DNA of 34,211 nt from JANQRV01 sp964533785 (GTDB taxonomy: Bacteria > Bacteroidota > Bacteroidia > Chitinophagales > Saprospiraceae): assembly GCA_964533785.1 (NCBI GenBank), contig CAZHNG010000023.1, positions 1 to 34,211 of the forward strand. Reading direction: 5' to 3'. The position numbers and the translations under genes were made by a program. Below the pieces are notes generated by a model. That model was given only the letters and a program-made list of their open reading frames with translations, had not been told where the DNA came from and ran no database searches. Of this stretch, positions 16,649-22,499 are shown piece by piece (within the stretch, counting starts at the first letter, position 1; each line of letters opens with the position of its first letter).

Positions 16649-17431
16649 CTACTTCCCTTTAAACTCTGCCACCCTCTTTTCAATAAATGCTTGTGCGCCT
16701 TCTCTGAAATCTTCGGTAGCAGTAGTCTCCCCGAAGGAATCCACTTCTTTGGCAAATCCGTCTACACCGTCCTGAAAGTAGGCATTGACGGCTTCGATTA
16801 CCTTTGCAATTGCAATGGGCCCTTTACCAGCAATTTTATTGATCATCTCCTTGGCTTTAGTCACTTCTTCACCTGCCTGAACTACGTGGTTGACCAAGCC
16901 CAGTGCTAGGGCTTCATCAGCACGTAACATATCACCGGTCAAGATCAGTTCCAGCGCTTTGCTTTTCCCAACGTATTGAATGAGTCTTTGTGTGCCGCCG
17001 TAACCGGGAATCAGTCCGAGATTAACTTCCGGCTGACCAAATTTTGCCTTTTCACTGGCCACGCGCAAGTGGCAGGCCATTGCCAGTTCGCATCCACCTC
17101 CCAAAGCGAAGCCGTTTACGGCCGCCACTACCGGTTTGGGGAATCGTTCGATTAAAAAAAATATATCCTGGCCCCTTTGAGCCATTGCTTTGCCTGAAGT
17201 TTGGTCCAAGGATAGAAATTCTTTGATATCAGCACCAGCAACGAAGGCTTTTTCACCAGCACCGGTAAGGACTATTCCTTTCAAATCATTTCTTGCCGGC
17301 GCATCGGTTGTAAAAAAGTGTTTCAATTCCAGCATGGTGGAAGTGTTGAGGGCATTCATAGCTTTGGCCCGGTTAATGGTCAAAAGGAGAATACCGTTTT
17401 CTTCTTCTAAAATAAGATTGTTGTATTGCAT
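16649..17431 (-). CDS. Enoyl-CoA hydratase/isomerase (crotonase) family protein
   Basis: A 260-residue crotonase-fold enzyme. The oxyanion-hole and active-site segments are clear: ADIKEF in the CoA region, AVNGFALGGGCELAMACHLRVA, and FGQPEVNLGLIPGYGGTQRL with the catalytic-site Glu. Crotonases hydrate or isomerise acyl-CoA thioesters; a 3-hydroxyacyl-CoA-forming hydratase is the most likely activity. I chose the ATG at 17431, which gives the normal family length. A longer frame to 17500 would translate through the palindromic repeat. The gene is last in a same-strand run behind the aromatic biosynthesis genes, 80 bp after the DAHP synthase stop, with the triple palindrome between, so it may or may not belong to that operon. 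Confidence 0.9.
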   Translation of the reverse strand: MQYNNLILEEENGILLLTINRAKAMNALNTSTMLELKHFFTTDAPARNDLKGIVLTGAGEKAFVAGADIKEFLSLDQTSGKAMAQRGQDIFFLIERFPKPVVAAVNGFALGGGCELAMACHLRVASEKAKFGQPEVNLGLIPGYGGTQRLIQYVGKSKALELILTGDMLRADEALALGLVNHVVQAGEEVTKAKEMINKIAGKGPIAIAKVIEAVNAYFQDGVDGFAKEVDSFGETTATEDFREGAQAFIEKRVAEFKGK

Positions 17432-17469
17432 GAACTGGTTCAGTTTTGGATTTTCTAATTCGAGATTCG

Positions 17470-17502
17470 AGGTGACACCTAGGTGACACCTAGGTGTCAC
17501 CT
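17470..17502. repeat. Three abutting 11-bp palindromes (AGGTG-N-CACCT)
   Basis: Units AGGTGACACCT at 17470-17480 and 17481-17491 are followed by the complement form AGGTGTCACCT at 17492-17502. Each unit is a perfect palindrome around one central base, and the last two together form a 22-bp perfect palindrome. The repeat starts 9 bp after the stop codon of the DAHP synthase gene on the minus strand and ends 38 bp before the crotonase start. There is no T-run, so it does not look like a simple intrinsic terminator. A multi-site operator, an RNA processing hairpin or a repeat insertion are the options. Confidence 0.8.
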
Positions 17503-17511
17503 CACCTTGTG

Positions 17512-18603
17512 TTACAGATCCATACTATCCGGATCCTCACCACGCATGATCTTCTCCTGGTGATTGATCGATTCCTGGTGGATAGCCCGGAAAACACTTT
17601 CTATGAAAGCCGGGCTAAGTCCTTTGAGTTGCCCTTTTTCAATAGAATGCTGCAGGATTTCGTTCCAGCGATCCGATTGTAAAATGGCTAAATTGTTTTC
17701 TTTTTTATACTGGCCAATTTCTTCCGAGACAGCCATTCTTCTGCTCAACAGATTTAACAGGTCATCGTCGATTTCATCAATTTCACGGCGCATATGGGCA
17801 ATGTTGCTCTTGGTCATATCCGTCTCTATTCCTGGAAAACTGAGATTGTGCACCATTTCCAGGTAGGTATCCGGCGTAATTTGTTGTTTGGCATCACTCC
17901 AGGCATTATCCGGATCAGGATGGGTTTCGGTCATTACACCATCGAAGTTCAGGTCCATGGCTTTCTGTGCTACATCGAATAAGATATCCCTGCGTCCGCA
18001 AATATGGCTATTGTCACAAATGATAGGTAATTGCGGGAAACGCCGTTTTAATTCGATCGGTATTTGCCAGCGGGGAACATTGCGGTATTGCGTTTCGCCG
18101 TGATAGGCAAAGCCGCGGTGAATAGCCCCGATCCTCGTAATGCCGGCATTGTAAATTCTTTCAATAGCTCCGATCCATAAGTTAAGGTCGGGATTGATTG
18201 GGTTTTTCACCAGCACAGGAATATTAACGCCTTTCAGAGCATCGGCAATTTCCTGGACGGCAAAAGGATTGACGGTTGTTCTTGCACCGATCCAAAGGAC
18301 GTCGATGCCGTATTTTAAAGCTTCAAAAACATGGTCGCGTTTTGCTACTTCAATAGTTGTTTTTAAGCCGGTTTCGTCTTTTACTCTTTTCATCCAGGGT
18401 AAACCAATGACGCCTACACCTTCAAAAGAGTTCGGACGTGTCCTGGGTTTCCAAATTCCAGAACGAAAAAGATCTACGCTGCCATCGGCCGCCAAAGCCT
18501 GGGCAACAGTCATCACTTGTTCTTCTGATTCTGCACTACAGGGACCAGCAATAATGAGGTGTTTCTTCGCCGGTTCCAGAATTGGATCTAATTTCATTTC
18601 CAT
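17512..18603 (-). CDS. Bifunctional DAHP synthase / chorismate mutase (AroQ type)
   Basis: Residues about 1-265 form a 3-deoxy-7-phosphoheptulonate synthase of the type I-beta (KDOP synthase-like) branch, with HLIIAGPCSAES, RSGIWKPRTRPNSFEG, VLWIGARTTVNPF, LVKNPINPDL and ICDNSHICGRR. Residues about 270-363 are a helical AroQ chorismate mutase (MRREIDEIDDDLLNLLSRRM, with Lys/Arg active-site positions). The synthase joins phosphoenolpyruvate and erythrose 4-phosphate to start the shikimate pathway; the mutase makes prephenate from chorismate. This synthase-first fusion is typical of Bacteroidota. In such fusions the mutase domain usually mediates feedback control by prephenate. It lies 24 bp after tyrA in the Phe/Tyr operon. 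Confidence 0.95.
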   Translation of the reverse strand: MEMKLDPILEPAKKHLIIAGPCSAESEEQVMTVAQALAADGSVDLFRSGIWKPRTRPNSFEGVGVIGLPWMKRVKDETGLKTTIEVAKRDHVFEALKYGIDVLWIGARTTVNPFAVQEIADALKGVNIPVLVKNPINPDLNLWIGAIERIYNAGITRIGAIHRGFAYHGETQYRNVPRWQIPIELKRRFPQLPIICDNSHICGRRDILFDVAQKAMDLNFDGVMTETHPDPDNAWSDAKQQITPDTYLEMVHNLSFPGIETDMTKSNIAHMRREIDEIDDDLLNLLSRRMAVSEEIGQYKKENNLAILQSDRWNEILQHSIEKGQLKGLSPAFIESVFRAIHQESINHQEKIMRGEDPDSMDL

Positions 18604-18627
18604 GAGCGGTAAGCATTAGAGTGTTAA

Positions 18628-19470
18628 TTATTTAATAATTTTCTTTATCTGATTCGAAGCTTCGATCAATTCAAACATCTGATCATAATTTTGCTTGATC
18701 AAGGCTGTTCTGAACCGGGAAAGCTGGTTGATATGTTCATCGAGGACATCGAGCACATTGTCGCGGTTATGCCGAAAAATGGGCACCCACATATCGGGAG
18801 AACTTTTGGCTAGCCGGACGGTAGATCCAAAACCACTACTCGCCAGCTCAAAAATTCTGGCTTCATCTTTTTCCTTTTCCAGAACCGTTAGTGCTAAAGC
18901 AAATGAACTGATGTGTGAAATATGGGATACATAAGCCGTATGAATATCGTGATCGCGGGCATTGAGTTCAACAATTTTCATAGGAATAGATTGGTAAAGC
19001 CGGGTAATGGTTTCCAGCGCATCGGGATCACTATCCTGCGTATCACAAAAAACGGTAAACTTGTGTTGGAACAAGCCTGGAATGGCAGCTTCCGGGCCAG
19101 AATATTCTGTTCCTGCCATGGGATGCGTAGCCACGAACCGGCCGCGATTGGGGTGATGCCTTATTTCTTCAAGCAATTTTAATTTAGTGGAGCCTACGTC
19201 CATAATGATCTGCTGATCAACTTTGTCGAGTAAGTTGGGAAGCAGTGTTTGCATGCCATCCACGGGAATCGCCAATATAATGATCTCTGATTTCGCAATC
19301 GCCTCATTGAGTGGTAGATCCTCATCGATCAAACGGCGCCGAATGGCCTTATCCAGATTAAACTGGTTGGTATCCACTCCGATGATGTGTTCTGCGAATC
19401 CGTTTTCCTTTAATGCAATACCAAGCGATCCTCCAATTAGTCCTATCCCGACGATGGTTATGGTCCTCAT
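18628..19470 (-). CDS. tyrA: Prephenate dehydrogenase
   Basis: A 280-residue NAD(P)-dependent enzyme that oxidatively decarboxylates prephenate to 4-hydroxyphenylpyruvate for tyrosine synthesis. The N-terminus is a Rossmann fold with VGIGLIGGSLG (about 6-16) and an acidic residue (Asp33 in GVDTN) at the end of the second strand, which favours NAD+. The conserved ATHPMAGTEYSGP segment and the helical C-terminal domain with SHISHISSFALA and FRHNRDN are present. There is no ACT domain. The start lies 3 bp after the aminotransferase stop, so the two are surely co-transcribed and perhaps translationally coupled. Confidence 0.94.
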   Translation of the reverse strand: MRTITIVGIGLIGGSLGIALKENGFAEHIIGVDTNQFNLDKAIRRRLIDEDLPLNEAIAKSEIIILAIPVDGMQTLLPNLLDKVDQQIIMDVGSTKLKLLEEIRHHPNRGRFVATHPMAGTEYSGPEAAIPGLFQHKFTVFCDTQDSDPDALETITRLYQSIPMKIVELNARDHDIHTAYVSHISHISSFALALTVLEKEKDEARIFELASSGFGSTVRLAKSSPDMWVPIFRHNRDNVLDVLDEHINQLSRFRTALIKQNYDQMFELIEASNQIKKIIK

Positions 19471-19473
19471 TTT

Positions 19474-20628
19474 TTACAGTTTTTGAATCCTGTTGAAAGC
19501 AGTGTTCAGCGTTTCTTCATTATTGCAAAGAGAAATCCGGATGTAATTTTTTCCCTGCGAACCGAAAATTCCTCCTGGTGTAATGAATACATGAGCTTTG
19601 TAAAGTAATTCGTCGGAGAGTTTATAACCGTCCACGTTACTTTTACCGGTATTTGCCCAGACAAAAAGTCCCGACTGTTGCTGGTCGTATTGGCAGCCAA
19701 GAAAGTTCAACAATTCGAAAATACGCTGCCTTCTTTTTCGGTAAACTTCATTGAGGTATTCGTACCAATCGGCGTTTATGCTAAGTGCTCTGACAGCAGC
19801 CAGTTGTGCCGGTTTGAACATACCCGAGTCCATATTGCTCTTGAAGCGCATGATATCCTGCAGGTATTTCGCTTTTCCTGCTACCAGTCCGATGCGCCAT
19901 CCTGCCATGTTGTGAGCTTTACTTAAAGAGTTAAGCTCAAGGGCCACCTCTTTCGCACCATCTACCGAAAGGATGCTCATTGGTTCTTTATTGAGAATAA
20001 AGGAATATGGATTATCATTACAGATAAGAATTCGGTGTCGTTGTCCAAAATCGACTAATTTTTCAAAAAGGGCTTTATTGGCTTTAGCTCCCGTTGGCAT
20101 GTGGGGGTAATTGACCCACATCACCTTTACTTTTGAAAGGTCTTGACTTTCCAGTTCTTCAAAATCGGGGAGCCAGTTATTTTCTTCTTTTAAGGTGTAA
20201 TGCCTGATGTTTGCCCCAGTGAGCTGCACTACTGCTGCGTAGGTGGGGTATCCAGGGTTGGGTACCAGTGCTTCATCGCCTTGTTCGAGATAAGCCATGG
20301 AAATATGCATAATTCCCTCTTTAGATCCGAGAAGGGGAAGTATTTCCGAATTGGGGTCCAGGTTGACGTTAAACCATTGCCGGTACCAGGAGGCAAAGGC
20401 GGTTCTTAGTTCCGGGATGCCGCGGTAGCTTTGGTAAGCGTGGTTATGAGGTTGTTTGCTCTGATCCGTCAATTCATCAATTACTTCCAGGGGAGGAGCC
20501 AGATCGGGGCTGCCTATTCCCAGGTTGAGGACATCGTGGCCGTTTTGTCGCATTTCGTCAATTTCTCTCAATTTACTAGAGAAATAGTACTCTTTAACTT
20601 GCCCTATGCGTTTTGCTGGATTGATCAT
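19474..20628 (-). CDS. PLP-dependent class I/II aminotransferase (probable aromatic aminotransferase)
   Basis: A 384-residue fold-type I aminotransferase. The cofactor lysine is Lys237 in LNSLSKAHNMAGWR, the substrate region GIGSPDLAPP is near residue 40, PNPGYPTY is at 123-130 and NDNPYS is near 204-209. The sequence resembles LL-diaminopimelate/aspartate-type aminotransferases. Its place between pheA and tyrA argues that it transaminates phenylpyruvate and 4-hydroxyphenylpyruvate to phenylalanine and tyrosine. That assignment is inference from context. It begins 15 bp after the pheA stop. Confidence 0.92.
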   Translation of the reverse strand: MINPAKRIGQVKEYYFSSKLREIDEMRQNGHDVLNLGIGSPDLAPPLEVIDELTDQSKQPHNHAYQSYRGIPELRTAFASWYRQWFNVNLDPNSEILPLLGSKEGIMHISMAYLEQGDEALVPNPGYPTYAAVVQLTGANIRHYTLKEENNWLPDFEELESQDLSKVKVMWVNYPHMPTGAKANKALFEKLVDFGQRHRILICNDNPYSFILNKEPMSILSVDGAKEVALELNSLSKAHNMAGWRIGLVAGKAKYLQDIMRFKSNMDSGMFKPAQLAAVRALSINADWYEYLNEVYRKRRQRIFELLNFLGCQYDQQQSGLFVWANTGKSNVDGYKLSDELLYKAHVFITPGGIFGSQGKNYIRISLCNNEETLNTAFNRIQKL

Positions 20629-20643
20629 ACTAATATTAGTTTC

Positions 20644-21528
20644 TTAATCATGGTGTTTACCTCTTGGATAGGCACCCAATACTTTTAAATAACTGGTTAT
20701 CGGTCTGATGGCTTCTAAGGCGGATTGCCATCCAATTTCACCTTCTACTACAAAATCCACAAAGAACAGATATTCCCACGGTTTGCCGACGATCGGCCTG
20801 GATTGAATTTTAGTCAGATTAAGGTGATAAGCTGCCAAAACGCCTAATACCTGGTATAGGGATCCCACTTTATTTGCCGTCGCAAAACAAACTGATACTT
20901 TTTCTACCTTAATATCCGGACTGTGATAGGTTTGCAGAATAAGAAAACGGGTATGGTTTTTCTTATTGGTTTCAATACTTTCCTGAAGAACTTCCAGGTC
21001 ATACAAGTCAGCAGCTCTCAGGCTGGCAATGGCTCCTATACCATTAAGTTGATTATCGTGGATTTCTTTTGCACTCAACGCAGTATCGGCTGTTTCAACC
21101 AGTTTGATATGGGGATAGTCACTAAAGAACTTTCTGGACTGGGCAATGGCCATTGGATGGGAGCGTACTTCTTTCAAATCTTCGATCTGCTGGCCGGGTA
21201 GGGCCATGAGATTTTGTTTGATTCGAAGGTAAACTTCGCCGGTTACCGTTAAAGCGGAGTTGTTGAGTAATTCATAATTGAATACAAGGCTGCCGCCTAA
21301 GGTGTTTTCAATAGCCATGATGCCTACGTCTGCTTCTTGCTGAGCCAAAACCTGATCGACCAGATCGGTAAAAGTTTGGGACGGCACAATTTCCACGGGC
21401 AGATCTTCAAAAAATAGCCGGGCTGCGAGATCATGGAAAGCTCCTTCAACTCCTTGAATGGCGACTCTGAGAGGTTGATCTCCTCGTAGCAATTGCTGTG
21501 GTGTCAAATTATTTTCGGTTGCGTTCAT
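20644..21528 (-). CDS. pheA: Prephenate dehydratase with ACT domain
   Basis: The enzyme converts prephenate to phenylpyruvate. From the ATG at 21528 it has 294 residues. The catalytic domain opens with VAIQGVEGAFHDLAA, carries AIENTLGGSLVFNYELL and ends with the family motif NHTRFLIL, whose Thr-Arg-Phe are catalytic. An ACT domain follows (KVGSLYQVLGVLAAYHLNLTKIQSRP), the phenylalanine-binding part, so enzyme-level feedback is expected. There is no mutase domain; that activity is on the DAHP synthase fusion. The frame stays open to 21609, but the extra residues would come from the terminator hairpin. It is the first enzyme gene after two tandem attenuators and is probably made only when transcription passes both. 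Confidence 0.95.
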   Translation of the reverse strand: MNATENNLTPQQLLRGDQPLRVAIQGVEGAFHDLAARLFFEDLPVEIVPSQTFTDLVDQVLAQQEADVGIMAIENTLGGSLVFNYELLNNSALTVTGEVYLRIKQNLMALPGQQIEDLKEVRSHPMAIAQSRKFFSDYPHIKLVETADTALSAKEIHDNQLNGIGAIASLRAADLYDLEVLQESIETNKKNHTRFLILQTYHSPDIKVEKVSVCFATANKVGSLYQVLGVLAAYHLNLTKIQSRPIVGKPWEYLFFVDFVVEGEIGWQSALEAIRPITSYLKVLGAYPRGKHHD

Positions 21529-21560
21529 TATGATTTGGTGTATAAGTGGTAAATAAAAAC

Positions 21561-21590
21561 AAAAAAGCCCCGGTCTACCGGGGCTTTTTT
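21561..21590 (-). terminator. Attenuator 2: intrinsic terminator before pheA
   Basis: On the minus strand GCCCCGG (21584-21578), loop TAGA, CCGGGGC (21573-21567), then TTTTTT (21566-21561) and a further T-rich stretch. Flanking A6/T6 extend the stem to 13 perfect pairs. It lies 32 bp before the pheA ATG. Its 5' arm (21584-21579) is also complementary to CGGGGC at 21622-21617, directly after the stop codon of leader peptide 2, so terminator and antiterminator exclude each other. Confidence 0.93.
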
Positions 21591-21616
21591 GTTGAATATG
21601 ATATAACAACTAATCT

Positions 21617-21622
21617 GCCCCG
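21617..21622 (-). promoter_or_regulatory. Antiterminator strand of attenuator 2
   Basis: Minus-strand CGGGGC begins one base after the TAA of leader peptide 2. It can form six G/C pairs with the 5' arm of the downstream terminator (21584-21579). A ribosome finishing at the stop codon would cover it; a ribosome stalled in the Phe/Tyr codons would leave it free. Confidence 0.75.
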
Positions 21623-21623
21623 T

Positions 21624-21686
21624 TTATGGAATTCCATAAAAGAAAAAAAAGAAAAATCGATATGGATTATTTTGGTTAGGCAGCAT
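21624..21686 (-). CDS. Leader peptide 2 (Phe/Tyr-rich, 20 residues)
   Basis: A short frame from the ATG at 21686-21684 to the TAA at 21626-21624. It encodes 20 residues: M-L-P-N-Q-N-N-P-Y-R, then six consecutive Phe and a Tyr (residues 11-17), then G-I-P. Six Phe codons in a row are what a Phe-sensing attenuator needs, and the stop codon lies one base before an antiterminator strand. The start is 12 nt after the U-tract of attenuator 1. The peptide itself probably has no function beyond ribosome stalling. The N-Q at positions 4-5 is shared with leader peptide 1, which hints at duplication of a module. Confidence 0.85.
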   Translation of the reverse strand: MLPNQNNPYRFFFFFFYGIP

Positions 21687-21698
21687 CCTGTATAAATT

Positions 21699-21722
21699 AA
21701 AAAAGCCCTGACCAGCAGGGCT
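21699..21722 (-). terminator. Attenuator 1: intrinsic terminator
   Basis: On the minus strand AGCCCTG (21722-21716), loop CTGGT (21715-21711), CAGGGCT (21710-21704), then a TTTTTT tract (21704-21699). It is a seven-pair stem. Its 5' arm is also complementary to the strand just after leader peptide 1, giving a competing nine-pair antiterminator. Confidence 0.88.
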
Positions 21723-21752
21723 ACTTTGAATTTTTAACTTATTTTAAAAACC

Positions 21753-21761
21753 AGCAGCCCT
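21753..21761 (-). promoter_or_regulatory. Antiterminator strand of attenuator 1
   Basis: Minus-strand AGGGCTGCT (21761-21753) starts one base after the leader peptide 1 stop codon. It can pair with AGTAGCCCT (21725-21717), nine pairs with one G-U. That pairing consumes the 5' arm of terminator 1. Confidence 0.78.
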
Positions 21762-21762
21762 T

Positions 21763-21819
21763 TTATGCACCTGCATAGAAGTAAAAGCTGAAAAAAAAGT
21801 AAAACTGGTTTCTAGACAT
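21763..21819 (-). CDS. Leader peptide 1 (Phe/Tyr-rich, 18 residues)
   Basis: A short frame from the ATG at 21819-21817 to the TAA at 21765-21763. It encodes M-S-R-N-Q, then the aromatic run FYFFFSFYFY (residues 6-15: six Phe, three Tyr, one Ser), then A-G-A. Nine aromatic residues in ten cannot be chance in front of a Phe/Tyr biosynthesis operon. The mixture of Phe and Tyr codons means that shortage of either charged tRNA could stall the ribosome and allow read-through. It begins about 20 nt after the -7 box of the predicted promoter, so the RNA start is very near the start codon. Confidence 0.88.
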   Translation of the reverse strand: MSRNQFYFFFSFYFYAGA

Positions 21820-21839
21820 CGTTAATCGTATTTACATCG

Positions 21840-21870
21840 CAAACGTAAAAATTTATTTTGAAGTAGCAAA
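21840..21870 (-). promoter_or_regulatory. Bacteroidota-type promoter of the Phe/Tyr operon
   Basis: On the minus strand a -33 element TTTG (21870-21867) is followed by 19 nt and a -7 element TACGTTTG (21847-21840), a match to the Bacteroidota consensus TTTG, about 19 nt, TAnnTTTG. Transcription should begin around 21833, a few bases before leader peptide 1. Confidence 0.8.
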
Positions 21871-21933
21871 AATAAAAGTTGTATTTCTGTTTTTAACAAT
21901 AGGTTTATTGACTTTCATTCTTGCTACAAGGTA

Positions 21934-21997
21934 TGTAAGACTGTAGATTCTAGCGTTTAGAATCTACAGTCTCCCTTACTTACATCTAAGGTCTAAA
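21934..21997. repeat. Hairpin built from phased heptamers (TCTA-type)
   Basis: GACTGTAGATTCTA (21939-21952) and TAGAATCTACAGTC (21958-21971) form a perfect 14-bp stem with a 5-nt loop, and ATGTAAG/CTTACAT outside could lengthen it. The same stretch reads as 7-base steps in which TCTA recurs at 21949, 21963, 21985 and 21992. A similar heptamer series is at the right edge of the window. Function unknown. Confidence 0.6.
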
Positions 21998-22026
21998 AAA
22001 GGCTGTGAGTAAAGCACCTCACAGCC
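21995..22026 (-). terminator. Minus-strand intrinsic terminator of an unassigned transcript
   Basis: GGCTGTGAG (22026-22018 on the minus strand), loop GTGCTTTA, CTCACAGCC (22009-22001), then TTTTTT (22000-21995). It is a nine-pair perfect stem with a U-tract. It is not next to a recognised gene; the ompA-family gene upstream already has its own terminator at 22451-22491. So a separate minus-strand RNA probably ends here. Confidence 0.8.
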
Positions 22027-22225
22027 GAAATTAGAGTAGTAGCTAGTTGTTAAAGTTCTAACTTTATCTAAAAAAAAATATAGAATACAGTGGCATTGAT
22101 CCTTGGAGCTTAGCTGCAGCCCATTTCCTTTTTTGGTCTGATAACTACAGGAGAAATTTTCCGAAGCACAAACCAAATAGTCTTTGTTTATGATCTTTGG
22201 CAACAGTTAGAACCAAGAATGAAAT
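22027..22225 (-). ncRNA. Candidate structured small RNA ending at the 22001 terminator
   Basis: Minus-strand GTTCTAACT (22213-22205) is complementary to AGTTAGAAC (22063-22055), a perfect nine-pair closing stem around about 140 nt. Inside, TTTGGTTTG and CAGACCAAA can form nine pairs (one G-U) and GGGCT can pair with AGCTC. An intrinsic terminator follows. This shape, long closing stem plus inner hairpins plus terminator, suits a stable small RNA; a 6S-like RNA is one possibility but no family signature was recognised. A 10-codon frame MPLYSIFFFR (22096-22064) ends in this stretch and could instead make it a decayed attenuator. The 5' end and promoter are not defined. Confidence 0.3.
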
Positions 22226-22371
22226 CTTAATGATTATACTTGAAAAAAATAATGGATATGTGAAATACAGGCATTAGTGTTGTTCCTGAAGGAGGGTGTT
22301 ACACTTGTTAAACAGATATGCGAAAAGGAAAGCACTGTGTTTTGTATATTACATTATTATTAGACGGATAT

Positions 22372-22409
22372 TTTCAAAAAAGTTGCGTTTGCACGCAAAG
22401 TTTTTGAAA
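22372..22409. repeat. Imperfect hairpin in the pheA-ompA intergenic region
   Basis: TTGCGT (22383-22388) and ACGCAA (22393-22398) form a perfect stem with a TTGC loop, and the outer TCAAAAA/TTTTTGA stretches pair after single-base bulges. No clear role; it may help to separate the transcripts of the ompA-family gene and the downstream RNA. Confidence 0.4.
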
Positions 22410-22450
22410 TTTTGTTTTGCAGTGAGGCTTTTAGCTAAAGCATTTTAATG

Positions 22451-22491
22451 AAACCATTATGGTGCTGAGGTTTTCAGCACCATAATGGTTT
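22451..22491 (-). terminator. Strong terminator after the OmpA-family gene
   Basis: AAACCATTATGGTGCTGA (22451-22468) and TCAGCACCATAATGGTTT (22474-22491) form an 18-bp perfect stem with a five-base loop. It begins 9 bp after the stop codon of the OmpA-family gene. The T-run on the minus side is short (TTT), so it may act as terminator and as mRNA 3' end protection. Confidence 0.75.
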
Positions 22492-22499
22492 TACAGAAA

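Noticed and set aside
17432..17500. Upstream extension of the crotonase frame
   Set aside because: The extension would translate the triple palindrome; the ATG at 17431 gives the normal family length.
17470..17502. CRISPR-like repeat
   Set aside because: The three 11-bp units abut with no spacers and are far shorter than CRISPR repeats; no cas gene is present.
21529..21609. Upstream extension of the pheA frame
   Set aside because: It would encode the attenuator hairpin; the ATG at 21528 fits the family start and the regulatory layout.
22064..22096. A third functional attenuator based on the 10-codon frame MPLYSIFFFR
   Set aside because: The frame has only three consecutive Phe codons, and no strand near its stop competes with the following terminator; kept only as a possible relic.
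21976..22203. A 75-residue minus-strand open frame in the pheA-ompA gap
   Set aside because: A strong intrinsic terminator (22001-22026 with its U-tract) lies inside its 3' part and the residues look random, so the frame is better explained as part of a non-coding RNA region.
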